A stretch of 64,000 bases of DNA from NCBI GenBank assembly GCA_027574665.1, contig CM050657.1:24158700-24222699 (forward strand), in the 5' to 3' direction. Each line of letters starts with the position of its first letter. The stretch's first letter is position 1. Below, piece after piece: positions 36,703-47,000 of this stretch. The DNA is from Rhynochetos jubatus. Taxonomy: Eukaryota; Chordata; Aves; Eurypygiformes; Rhynochetidae. The position numbers and the translations under genes are program-made. Under the pieces are notes generated by a model. The model was given only the letters and a program-made list of their open reading frames with translations, was not told where the DNA came from and ran no database searches.

Positions 36703-39700
36703 CTGTCCCCGTATCTCGGAGGCATCACAGGAACCAGGAAGGCAGCCTGCAAGGCCAGGGGGCAGAGAAGCCTCGCCTCCCCCCTGCCAGCCCGGCCGGG
36801 TGGCCGCTGCCCCCGCGCCCCTCCCGCCAGCACCGCTGACATTAGACGGTTGCCGTGGCAATCCGTGGGGACGCGAACTTAAGTGCCTCGGGGATCTATC
36901 TCCCTCTGGAATCTGTGGGGATCCCAGTTGCCGTTCCCAGCCGATGTGTATCCCTCCTGCCGCCTTCGGAGGTGTCTCTTGAAGGCGGCTGGTCGCACGC
37001 CCCGCCGCAGCGCGCCCACCTCGCCGCGGGTACGCGCTGAAAACCTTGCTGAAAACGAATCGAGGGAGAATTCCGGCTGCCAAAACCTCAGCCTCCCGAA
37101 ACCTGCCTCTCCCCGAAACCCTTGGCAGCCTCACCCCGGGCCCGGGAGGTTCTTTCACTACCCAGGCAGCCAGAGGCGCCGAACATTGCCGGGGCGCTGC
37201 TGTTCACAAGCGCTTCGCTGCCTGGGCTGTGCGAGCCCTTCCCGGCGCCGCTGCTGGCTGTGTGCGGGGGTGAGAGCCCCCGCGGCCAGGGCTGGCGGCC
37301 GGGCAGCCCTTGCACCGCAGTCATGATCGGTACCTGGGCGCGGGAAGCGGTCAGGGCTCATGTACCAGATGCCGCGGCCGCCGTCGCCGATAAGCACCAA
37401 GCGGTATCGCCTCCTAAAGCAAGGAGCAGAGGGAACTCAGCACATCGTCAACAACGTATGCCTGGCTTTTTTTTTTTCCCTGACCATCTTGTTAAAAACA
37501 ACACCTGAAAAAAAATTATGAGTAGCGAGTGGCTGCTTTTTGTTTCTTTCCACTTTTGATAACCTAGGACGTTACGCCTCGTGTTGTGCTCAGGTTCGCC
37601 CTGTCCTTTATTGATTGTTTGGGTTTTCACAGAACAGAACGATAGCAATAAAAAGGATAGCAGTTACCGGTGTGGAAAAAACAAAGGGGAAACAGCCGCC
37701 GCATCTTAAAGTGCAAACCACTTTTCTGGACGGCGGAGCCGGCAGCGCGCCTCGAAAGCCCGGATCTCTGCACGCACCGCAGTGGACGCTGCCCCGCCAG
37801 CCTCGAAACCACGGACTTTTCCCGCAGCCTCGTCCAGAGCCCACTTCCGAAGCCTCACGGTTTTTCCAGACCCCGCCGCCCAGCCAAGTGCCGGCGTTCG
37901 CACCGGTTGTCAGCGAAACGCCCTCCCGGGTGCAGACGGCGGGCTGCGGCGGTTTGCGCCACTCCCGTGCCGGTACCCACACCGGGCTGCCCAGTCCCAT
38001 CGAAAAGAGTCATGTAAAGGAGAAATGCGATTTCCCGTCCCATTACTTCGTAATCGCTCCGAATTAGCTACTCATGTGGTGTGAGGAGAAAAATCCCGTT
38101 TTGGGGAGAGAGAGAAAGAAGTTAAACGAAGTTAGGTGACCAATTCGTCTGCCAGCAAAAGGGGAGCATTTACGGGGCTGGAAGTCAGGAGCATCCGCTG
38201 ATGTCAAGCGGAGGTTCCCCTCTCGGGCGGGGTGCGGCCCCCGCGCCCTCCGGGGAAACCGAGCTCGGGACCCCCGGGACTTCAGGGCAGCGTGTACTCC
38301 CTCCCGAAGGCAGAGCGGGGAGAGCCAGGGCTTCACTTCAACATCCCACCGGTGAGATTTCTCACGGCATTTGCTCGCCGTGCAACCCGAGGGAGACAGC
38401 GAGGCTCCCCTCCCCTGGGGTCGTGCTCTGTGCTCCTCGGCTCCCTCCTCCCCGGAAAGCGGGCAGGTCCCCGCAGCGGCGAGCGGGCGGGCTCCCGCGG
38501 GGCGCAGCCCAGCCTCGGTGCCCGCCGCCCGGATCCGTGTGCTGGGGCGGGTACAAGCACGAGGTTTTGTCGAAAGCCGAATTGCGCTTCAGGCAACGTG
38601 CAGCTGATGTTGAACGAATTCCCACCAGCCCACCAAACCCTGCAGCTGCTTGTTTGGCTAATAAAACCCCACGTGGTGTCTAAACTTATGGAAAGAAAAA
38701 GGGAAAAGACGTCCATCCAAGTAAACTACAAGTGAAAACACATTGATTACCTCCGCCTTCCCGTCTCTGATTCGATTAATCATTTGCCATCATGCTTTCC
38801 CAGTCACTTCTGTGTTGGTTTCCCTCTGCCTGAATCCTGTAAGACTTTTCCAGAAGGGCGGCTGTGATGTTGAGACCAACATACTGTAAACAACCACAAG
38901 AAGCAGAGCTAATGTTTTCAATACAGCACAAGGACTAAAATAAACTCATTGCATTAGGGCAGCCTCAGCGATTGTTTTGGTGAGCGCTTCCCAGGCCCGC
39001 TGCTCAGCACATCCCCGAGGGTTACCTGGGGCGGGCGGCGCGGCCGCGGCGGCCCCGGGCGGGCGGGTGGGCGCCGAGCCCCGCCGGGAGGCCCCCGCCC
39101 CCCTTCCTCCTGCCCTGCGCGGGGCCCCATCCCTGCTGCGGGGCAGATGTTACACCGCCGCAGAGCAGAGCTCTGCCAAGCCGCGGAGGTGCCCCGCAGA
39201 CCCAGGGATGGGCTTTTGGAGGGGCGTTATAGGTTGATGGAGAAGGCGAAAGGGAGCCCGAGACCCGGGAGCGCGGCGTGAAGCTCGGCTCCCTTCCAGC
39301 TCCCGGCCGCCGAGGTGCGCCTAGGGCTACGGACGCGGCGGGGCTCAGCGCTGCGCCCAGGGCTCTGCAGCGTGTCCCGGGGCTCTCCGGTCTGCTTATC
39401 CCGGTCCTGTCCATCGCCCACAACAGTGTCGGGTTCTTTTGTCCTCGCACTGTTTCTTTTTTCGCCATCTCCTTTTCATCTTCTAGTGCCCAAAGCACCG
39501 CGCCGGCTGCTGGCTCCCTGCGTTCGAGGGTGGCCGACCTCCCCGCCCGCCCCGTCGTGCCGCCCTCCGGCAACGCGGGGCCCGCGGTTCAGCCCGGGAG
39601 GCGGCGGGCTGGCTGGGACGGGCCCCGAGCCGCGGGGCAGGCGGCCAGCCGGGGCCACCGGAGCTCGCAGCGCTCCCGGCCGCCGGGGCACAGCGGACGA

Positions 39701-42700
39701 GCAGCGGGGAGAGCGGCCGGGAGCCGCGTCCGTCACACAAGCAGAGCGGAGATTTTTTAAGTAACAAATGTACTTTTTTTACTTTTGAAACAAAAATATC
39801 GTTTTCGGCTTAACAATAGCCGGATCTCGCTGAATGAAGCCTTTGCATATTTTCCTGTTTTAATTGGTTGTATAATAAACAGTCCTGACCCCGCACTCTC
39901 TTTTCAATGAGTTCAGGGTGAAACGCGGACCATGGGACTGGAAATGACTTTTTCACCACTTAAAACACGGACAAGAATACCAGGAATCAGGCAGTGTTAA
40001 ACAGCCGCACCGGCCGGGGCGGGAGCAGGGGGGGGCGCAAGGTGAGAGCTGTCGGTGTGACGCCTCCCGGAGCACGGCTCTGCCCTGCCCGCAGCCACTG
40101 GCACCGCCGCCCGCTCGCCCCGGGCACGACGAGAGGAGCCGGGGCGCGACCGCTCCCCTGGGGTCCCCTCAGCGCCCCGCTGCCGGGCAGCGGCTCCGCC
40201 GCTCCCGCCGGGCCGCAGGCAGAGGGCAGCCGTGCGGTGCCGTGCCGGCGGGGAGCGCTCCCGGCGCCACCACCCCCCCAACCTGACCAGGGCTCGAGGG
40301 CTGCGCAAAGGACCGGAGAGGAAGAAAAACCTACCGCCGCAAAACAGCCCCCCGGGCCCGGCACTGCCCCGCGGTCTGGAGCTACCGGCGGGCGGTGGGA
40401 GCCCGCTCAGCCCCGGGGAGCAAACCCTTCCCCCGAGGGGCACTCTGGCAGGGCCAAGGCAGACTGCTCCCACGCCCGCTCCGTGCAGGGAGAAAACAGC
40501 CCTCGCTCTTCTGCTTTCATCTCTCGCCAGCGTTGCATAAACCTGAGGCCGCTCCGGCAGGGCAGCGGCGGCAGCTCAGCGGGACCAGCGGCCCCGCGGT
40601 CCCCTGCCCCGGCTCCGGCCCCCGGAGCAGCCCCGCGGCGGGCGGCGGCCCCGAGGCCGGAGGGAAGCTCCGCTTCGCGGTGCTGGCCCGGGGAGCGCGT
40701 CCCGCTCCGCCGAGCCTTTCTCTCTCAGGCATTTATATAACGGGGAAAGGCCTTACACAACGCGCAACCCCAGCTCCTGCCAAGAGACCGGCGCTTGGCT
40801 GCTCGCTTTCGTAAGGGGCCGGCGCGGCTGGGCGGCGGCGCGGCCCGGGGGCAGGTGGGAGTCGCCCGCGGAGCTGGCGCGGCGGCCCTGCGCGAGGGAG
40901 CGCTGAGCCGCCGTGGGCACCTCTGGCCCGGGCCGTTCGCGCCCGTGGAGCTGCCTGCACGTGGGGTCGGTACAGCCCCCTCCTCCCATCCCCAGCGCCG
41001 CTGTCCCGGCATGCAGGCCCGATGCTGCACAGCAGCCAGGCTGCCCAGTGGCCCGGGGGAGCTGGGTTGGACGCAAGTCCTTCGCGGGAGCCCCACTGTC
41101 CCCGCGCCCACGCCTGGGTGTTTGGTAGTACGCAGCGAGCTCCCCGGCCGCTCCCCACCGGCCCGGTGCCTGCTGCCAGGCAGCGAGCAGGGTGTGACAG
41201 CCTCACCCCCCCCAGGCCGCCGGGACCCGAACGGGAAGCCCGGTCTCTGCCGACGGCGGCGGAGCTGCGCGGCTGCGGGCACACAAGCAAGGACGCCGTC
41301 CGGGCTCTCGCCCTCATTTCCCGTGGCAGGGCAAGGCGGCGCTGCCGGGGGCACGGCCGGGATGGAGGCAGCCCGGGGCGCCCCCAGCCCAGTCCCTACG
41401 TGCCCGGGAGAGGGAGAGGTCCGCACCGGCGCTGCTCGGGCAGTCCCGAGGGCAGGGTCGAGGGAGGGGGTAGCGGTCGTGCCCAGGACACGGCGGTTGT
41501 TCAAGAGACCACAGGAGTTTACATTCAGTGCAGCCTCTGTTTATAAAATACAGAAAACGATCGTGAAAACATCCTACAGGCGCGACGGCGGCACCGGCCG
41601 ACTTGGGGACGCGCTGCTGGCCGGGGAGCGGCGCGAACGCTCGGGGCGAAGGCGAGCAGAGCCCCGGCCCGGCACAGGGAGCCCGGCCTGTCAGGACAAA
41701 CGGTCTCCCCCGGCCCTGCCCGCCCGCATGTCTCCCCGAGGAGCCCCGGGGGGTGAAGGCAGGCTGGGGACCCCGCGGGCACCTCTGCCTGCCCCAAGCA
41801 ACCCCACATCTCCGCACCGCGCCCTCTTGGGGAGGGGAGCCCCCATCCAGGGGCAGAGATCGCTCACCACCGAAAGGCAGTCAAACGCGCTCCTCCTTGC
41901 CTCTCCACACCGGCACAGCCGGGTGCCGGTCACGCACCGCGGACCCAGGCTCTCCCCGCGCGGCGCCACCGCCTGGAGAGCCCGCGGGAAGCGGAGCAGC
42001 CCCGGGGCCCCGCACGGCCCTGCGCGGTCGCCTCCCCCTGCACCTAGGCACGGCCAGGTATCGCTTCACCCAAAGCGGGCGAGGTCCCAGCCTGCTCCCG
42101 GGCGTTTGCCAAGGATGCCGCACCCCGGGAAGGGGCCCGCGGGGACGCCGGCGGGGCTGCGCGGACCCGGGCAGGGGCTCCCGCCCTCCCTTCGCCCCAC
42201 TGGCGGCAGGAGCGGTTTCACCATGGCCCCGGCGTACCCCGGAGGAAACAAGCGGCACTAACAGTACCTTATCGCTTAGGCAACAAGCAGTCAAGGCTCT
42301 GAGTCCTCCGGTGCAAGGCTGCAACCCACAGGTGGCCGCCGGGCTGCCTGCGTCAGTCAGCGCTGCTTGCCCTGCACCCCTCGGGGTGTGCGAGCGATGC
42401 CGCATCTCCCCACCACCGCCAGCTCCCACCTGAGAGCCCCGGGCAGGTCAAGGACTCCGAGCGAGGGCCCCACTCCCGGCAGCGGCCCGCAGAGCCACCA
42501 CGGGTGGCACAGGTGTGTGTCGGGGCCGTGTCCCATGTACGCTGGCAGCCCTGGGGCTGCCCGCAGTCCCGCTTGGCCTTTTGCCTCCTGTTACACCGAC
42601 GGTCGCATAAAAGCTGGGATCGTTTCTTCTCTCCTGAATCTCGGGGAAGCAGCTCGGCCCTGCTGCCTCTTGCGCACAACGCGGAGTTGCCACAGCACCA

Positions 42701-44065
42701 GCACCACGCAGCGGCCCCGTTTCCGCAGCCCCGCGTCTCTGCCCACCCGGGAGCAGAGCCCCTCGGCTGCACCACCGCTCCCAGCGCCCTCCCGTTCAGG
42801 CTAGGGCCTGGGGACCAGGGGCAGGGAGCACAGCAGGGCCTCCAGCCCACAGCGAGCCCGGGCTGGCCAGGCGGGTGGCCCCAGAGCCCTTCTCCCCCAG
42901 CCGTGCCCACTCAGCTGCGCTGCGGCAGAGAGGCAACCAGCCCCCACGTCCCCCCACTGAGTTCTGTGACTGAGATGGAGGATGCCGCTTCCTTCCCGTG
43001 CAGAGAAGGCCCTAGCAGGGAGGGAGAGCGTTAGGCAGCCGGGCAGGGCCCTGTCTGCACCCTGTGTCTGCGGGTCTGCTCTCTCATGGGCCCGGCCACA
43101 GGCCCCCGGCAGCGGGAGGGGGGTGCTTACCCCCGGTATCGAGTTTCGGCCTTAGCACCCCCTCTCCGGGGGACCGTGCTACCCGCAGAACCCGGAACAA
43201 GCGGAACACCCGCATCCCCACTCCCACTCGCAGGACAGCAGGCCTGGCCTAGGTCTGCGTCCAAAGAGACCCACTGTGCCCCGGGCCGGCACCGGTTGGG
43301 GGCCACCCCGGCTGCCCCATCCCCTCCTGAGCACCCCGGCACCCGCCGCTGTGCAGGCAGGCTTGCGAGCGAGGCCCAGGCCTCGGGAGTGCTGCTGCCG
43401 GAGCTACCGGCCTGGCGCGGAAAGCGAGACCCGCCAGCGGTTCCCCGCCAGCGGTTCCCCGCAGCGGCCGGGGCCCTGAGGGGACGCGGGCCCCGCCGCG
43501 GCACAACTCGTGGCTGCGCTGTGTCGCCCAGCGCCGCGGCCCCGAGCAGACGGGAAAGAAACGAAAGCGGGGCCGGGGTCTGGCGGGCACTGCCCGGAGG
43601 GCTCTGCCTCCCGAAAGGACTCTTGTCTCCCGGCCTCCCGGGAGGGCCGGGCATACCGGCGTGATACTGGCGGCTGCCCGCGCCCCGGAGCGGAGGCCTT
43701 CCCCGGCCCAGCCGCCCGCGCTGCCGACGGAGCGGTCCCCGCACCTTCTGGGCGGCCGCCGAGCCAGCACCGGGCCGCCGGTCGGCGCGACCCCGCTGGA
43801 CTCTCCCGCCGGTGCGCGGCCCGCCGCGGCGCTCAACGGAGCCGATGCGCCGCCCAAGCACGGCCCGCGTATTCACCGCAGCGGAGCAGGGGTGCGCCGC
43901 TGCGGAGAGCGCTGCAAACCCGCTGCCGGGGCCCGGGGTCGGGAGCGGTGCCCGCTGCCGCGAGCGGGCCGGGCAGCGCGGAGCGGCCCCGGCACACGGC
44001 TCCCGCCCCGTGCGCCACGGCCGCTTCTCGATCCCGAGCACGGAGGAGCGGAGGGAAACAAAACG
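36700..44065. promoter_or_regulatory. CpG-rich domain downstream of FOXL2
   Basis: More than 7 kb with high CpG content, without any supported gene. Long open frames on both strands (for example 40795-42261) are composition shadows rich in Pro, Arg, Ala and Gly. A canonical G-quadruplex motif lies at 39057-39071. AT-rich islands at about 38640-38990 and 39745-39980 interrupt it and look like candidate conserved elements. The domain continues through FOXL2 to about 50.3 kb. Broad CpG domains of this sort mark developmental transcription-factor loci. Confidence 0.55.
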
Positions 44066-45250
44066 ATATGGAAAGAAGGAAAGGCATTTTATTGGAGACT
44101 TTACAATGCTACAAAGTACAATAAAAGTGCTAGTTCACTCTAGAAAAGTTGGTCCCAAAATGGTACTATGCCACAGCATCTATCAGCTTACATAAACACT
44201 TATAAAACCGCTATGAACTGGCCCCTGTATTATAAACGCTATTTTTTTCACATTCATCTATGTAAAATTGAAGGATCAAAACGTTTCAAGGAAAAGGGCA
44301 AGCATTCAAAAGCAGAACCTACTGGAAAATCCATTTTGGGCCAGGTTTAGGGTCAAAAAACCCGAAGATAGTTTAAACTTTCATTATTAGTAATATATGC
44401 ACACGGAAAAAATATTCCAATTTACAGGAAACCGTCTTTTTTTTATAACATCAAAATATTTTTTTTAGACCTGTATAAAATTACTTTTAAGACCTCAGAG
44501 GACACTGTCTCCTTTAAAAAATATATTTAGCGCTGCCTAAGCATTTCACGAGTGACCCTGGCAGGTTTTGTTTGTTAGTTTCTCATAACCAGCATTATCG
44601 CACATCTCCTGCTGTTACAGCAGTCCCCGCATAAGTACTATTTTGACGAAAAGCCACAGCTCGGAAGAAGCACAGTGCTTTGCAGAGGAAGAAGAAAGAG
44701 AAGATGAAGAGGAGGAGGAGGAGTGCACGGCAGTGTCTAGGCCCCGCCAGCCCCGCGTGGAAATGCCTCCGCTGTTTGTGCACTGCTTTACTCTCCCCAA
44801 GGCTAAACCCGAAAAGATTACAGCCTAATTATAAAGAAGCAGAATTTTGAGGGCTAACCAGCCTATTTTTAATTACGTGCTCCCCCCCGAAAAAAAGAAA
44901 GTAAGACCAGACAAAAGACTCCGGGACAAACACACACACGAGCAGAGAAAGGAACGGTCAATCCGAGCTCGGCTGGAAGCCGCCGGCCCGGCCACCGCCG
45001 CGCCCGGCGCAGCCCCTCGGGAAGCTCCCACACTGACACTGTTTTCTCCTCATGGTAGGACGGCTCCTACACTTAGACTACACGCGGAGCAGGGCTGCTT
45101 TTCCCCCGCCGCAACAGTGTGGGCACAGAGAGAGGAAAAGCCCGCAGCTCGAGGGGAGACACGAGAGCGCAGGAGAACGCGGCGGGATCGGAGAGGGGCA
45201 GCGGAGCCGGGGCAAGGGCGTTGCTGTGGCGGCGGCCGGCCGGAGCCTCC
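44065..45250 (-). other. FOXL2: FOXL2 3' UTR and poly(A) signal
   Basis: Downstream of the FOXL2 stop the minus strand runs for about 1.16 kb to a canonical AATAAA (plus-strand TTTATT at 44088-44093). Cleavage is probably at about 44065-44075. From 44065 to about 44900 the sequence is AT-rich, in sharp contrast to the CpG-rich DNA on its far side, so the end of the mRNA coincides with a composition boundary. It includes a 40-bp purine tract (plus strand, 44682-44722). A 3' UTR of around 1 kb fits FOXL2 mRNAs known from other vertebrates. Confidence 0.75.
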
Positions 45251-46168
45251 CTAAATGCCTATGCGGGAGTGCAGGGCGCTGTGTTTGCTGTCGTGCTCCC
45301 AGTAGGAACAGTGCATCATGGACAGCTCGGCGGGCTGGCGGGCGCAGGCGAACTGGAGGCCGGCTCCGTTCGCCGCCGGGGCAGCGGGCGGCGCGGGGCT
45401 AGCCGGGCTGAGCTGCTGGGGGTGGTGGGCGTGCGGGTGGTGGTGGTGGCCCATACCGTTGTAGGAGTTCACCATGCTGGGCAGCGCCATGCTCTGCACC
45501 CGTGAGTAGGGGCCGTAGGACGCCGGGCCCGAGAGTCCTTTCACATTAACGGGGCTGACGTTCCCGCCAGACATCTGGCAGGAGCTGTAGGGCATGGGCG
45601 CGGGGGGCTGCGCCAGCGGCCACGAGTTGTTCATGAAGGTGGACTGCAAGTACTTGGGCGGGGAGAGGTAGCCGTAGCTGTCAGGGCTGAAGAGGGTCTT
45701 GCCAGGCTGGAAGTGGGTCGGGGGCGGCCGGAAGGGCCGCTTCATCCTTCGTCTCCTGCGGTAGTTGCCCTTCTCGAACATGTCCTCGCAGGCGGGGTCC
45801 AGGGTCCAGTAGTTGCCCTTGCGCTCGCCGCCGCCCTCCCGGGGCACCTTGATGAAACATTCGTTGAGGCTGAGGTTGTGGCGGATGCTGTTCTGCCAGC
45901 CCTTCTTGTTCTTCTCGTAGAAAGGAAACTTGCTGATGATGTACTGGTAGATCCCGGACAGCGTGAGCCTCTTCTCCGCACTCTCCCGGATGGCCATGGC
46001 GATCAGGGCCACGTAGGAGTAGGGGGGCTTCTGCGAGGGGTCCGGCTTCTCGGGGCCCTTGTCGGCGTTCAGCTCCTCCTTGCCCCGCTCCGGCTCCTTG
46101 CTGCCGCCGGTGTCATGAGCCAGAAGCGCCACCGTGTCCTCCTCGCCGTCCGGGTAGCTGCTCATCAT
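45251..46168 (-). CDS. FOXL2: Forkhead transcription factor FOXL2
   Basis: A single-exon gene of 305 codons, the size of avian FOXL2. The forkhead DNA-binding domain covers about residues 47-142, starting [10 protein letters not shown]. It contains recognition helix 3 ([12 protein letters not shown], 91-102) and ends in a basic run RRRRRMKRP (137-145). Cys127 matches human Cys134, the site mutated in granulosa-cell tumours, and is wild type. A His-rich run (241-249) is followed by a Pro/Ala segment without the long polyalanine tract of mammals. FOXL2 is a nuclear regulator of ovary determination and maintenance, granulosa cells, eyelid and pituitary, and activates aromatase in birds. Two Met codons in a row start the frame. 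The last residues read SRIGI, where I recall an acidic residue at the Gly position in other species. Confidence 0.98.
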   Translation of the reverse strand: MMSSYPDGEEDTVALLAHDTGGSKEPERGKEELNADKGPEKPDPSQKPPYSYVALIAMAIRESAEKRLTLSGIYQYIISKFPFYEKNKKGWQNSIRHNLSLNECFIKVPREGGGERKGNYWTLDPACEDMFEKGNYRRRRRMKRPFRPPPTHFQPGKTLFSPDSYGYLSPPKYLQSTFMNNSWPLAQPPAPMPYSSCQMSGGNVSPVNVKGLSGPASYGPYSRVQSMALPSMVNSYNGMGHHHHPHAHHPQQLSPASPAPPAAPAANGAGLQFACARQPAELSMMHCSYWEHDSKHSALHSRIGI

Positions 46169-47000
46169 GGTGCTCCGCGTTCGCCGCCCGGGGCGCGCAG
46201 CGAAGCGCTGCCCGCTCCGGAGCGCTGCCCGGTGCCCGGTGCGCGGAGCCCGCTGCTGGCGGCCGTCGCGCCCCGCGCTCGCCGAGGCCGGGGTCGAAGC
46301 CGGGACCGGGACGGAGATGGGGAGGCGCCTCTCGCGGCGCCGCTGGTCCGTGCAGCGCGGCGGCGGCGGCGTCCCTGCCCCCGCGGGCTCCGCTCCCCTT
46401 TGCCGCGGCGGCCGGGCTCTTTTCTGATTTGTATGGGCCCGGCCGAGTTCCGCTTTCGTCAGGAGCCCGCTCCCCTATCGCCGCCGAGCCGCTGGGCACG
46501 GCCGAGTTCACCCCGCAGTCACGGCGCCGCGCTCAGCGCCGCGCACACGCGGCCCGACGTGGCCCCGCGGAGCGGCGCGGAACCGCCCCGGCTCGGCCGC
46601 GCCGCCGGGGGCGGGGGGTGCGGGGAGGGGCGCTGGGCGAGCCTCCGCCGCCCGCCCGGGGAGCCCGCCTGGGTGCGCGGCGCTGCGCTCCCCTCCCGCA
46701 CGGCGAGGGGCCGCGCCGGAGGCGGTGGGTGCGAGGGGGTGTGCCCGCAGCCGCGGCGCTCGCCCCTGTCCCGCCGGCTGTCACGCGTCCAGGCGCACAC
46801 GCGGTCGCGTTTATATGTCTTGGCCCCGGGCCCCGCCAACCGATCGCGCCCGGGGAGAGCGGGGAGGCTGTTGCGGCTCTCTGCGAATGGGTCCGTGCGG
46901 CCCTTACTGGCGGGGGCAGGGAGCGAACGGCGTCGGGCCGCTCCTTCTCCCTCCCCGCCAAGTAGGCGCAGGCACGCAGCGCGGCCGCAGGGCTGACAGG
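46169..47000 (-). promoter_or_regulatory. FOXL2: FOXL2 5' UTR and promoter region
   Basis: CpG-dense sequence directly upstream of the start codon. Two TATA-like sites are visible on the minus strand: a weak CATACAAAT at 46427-46434, which would give a 5' UTR of about 230 bp, and a better ATATAAA at 46811-46817, giving about 600 bp. I cannot choose between them from sequence. No divergent coding exon could be recognised on the plus strand. Confidence 0.45.

Noticed and set aside
40795-42261. 488-codon plus-strand open frame
   Set aside because: Low-complexity Pro/Arg/Gly/Ala translation of GC-rich DNA with equally long frames on the other strand; no domain.
45713-46996. 427-codon plus-strand frame overlapping FOXL2 antisense
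   Set aside because: Composition shadow of CpG-rich DNA (Arg, Pro, Ala, Gly); FOXL2 on the other strand is certain.
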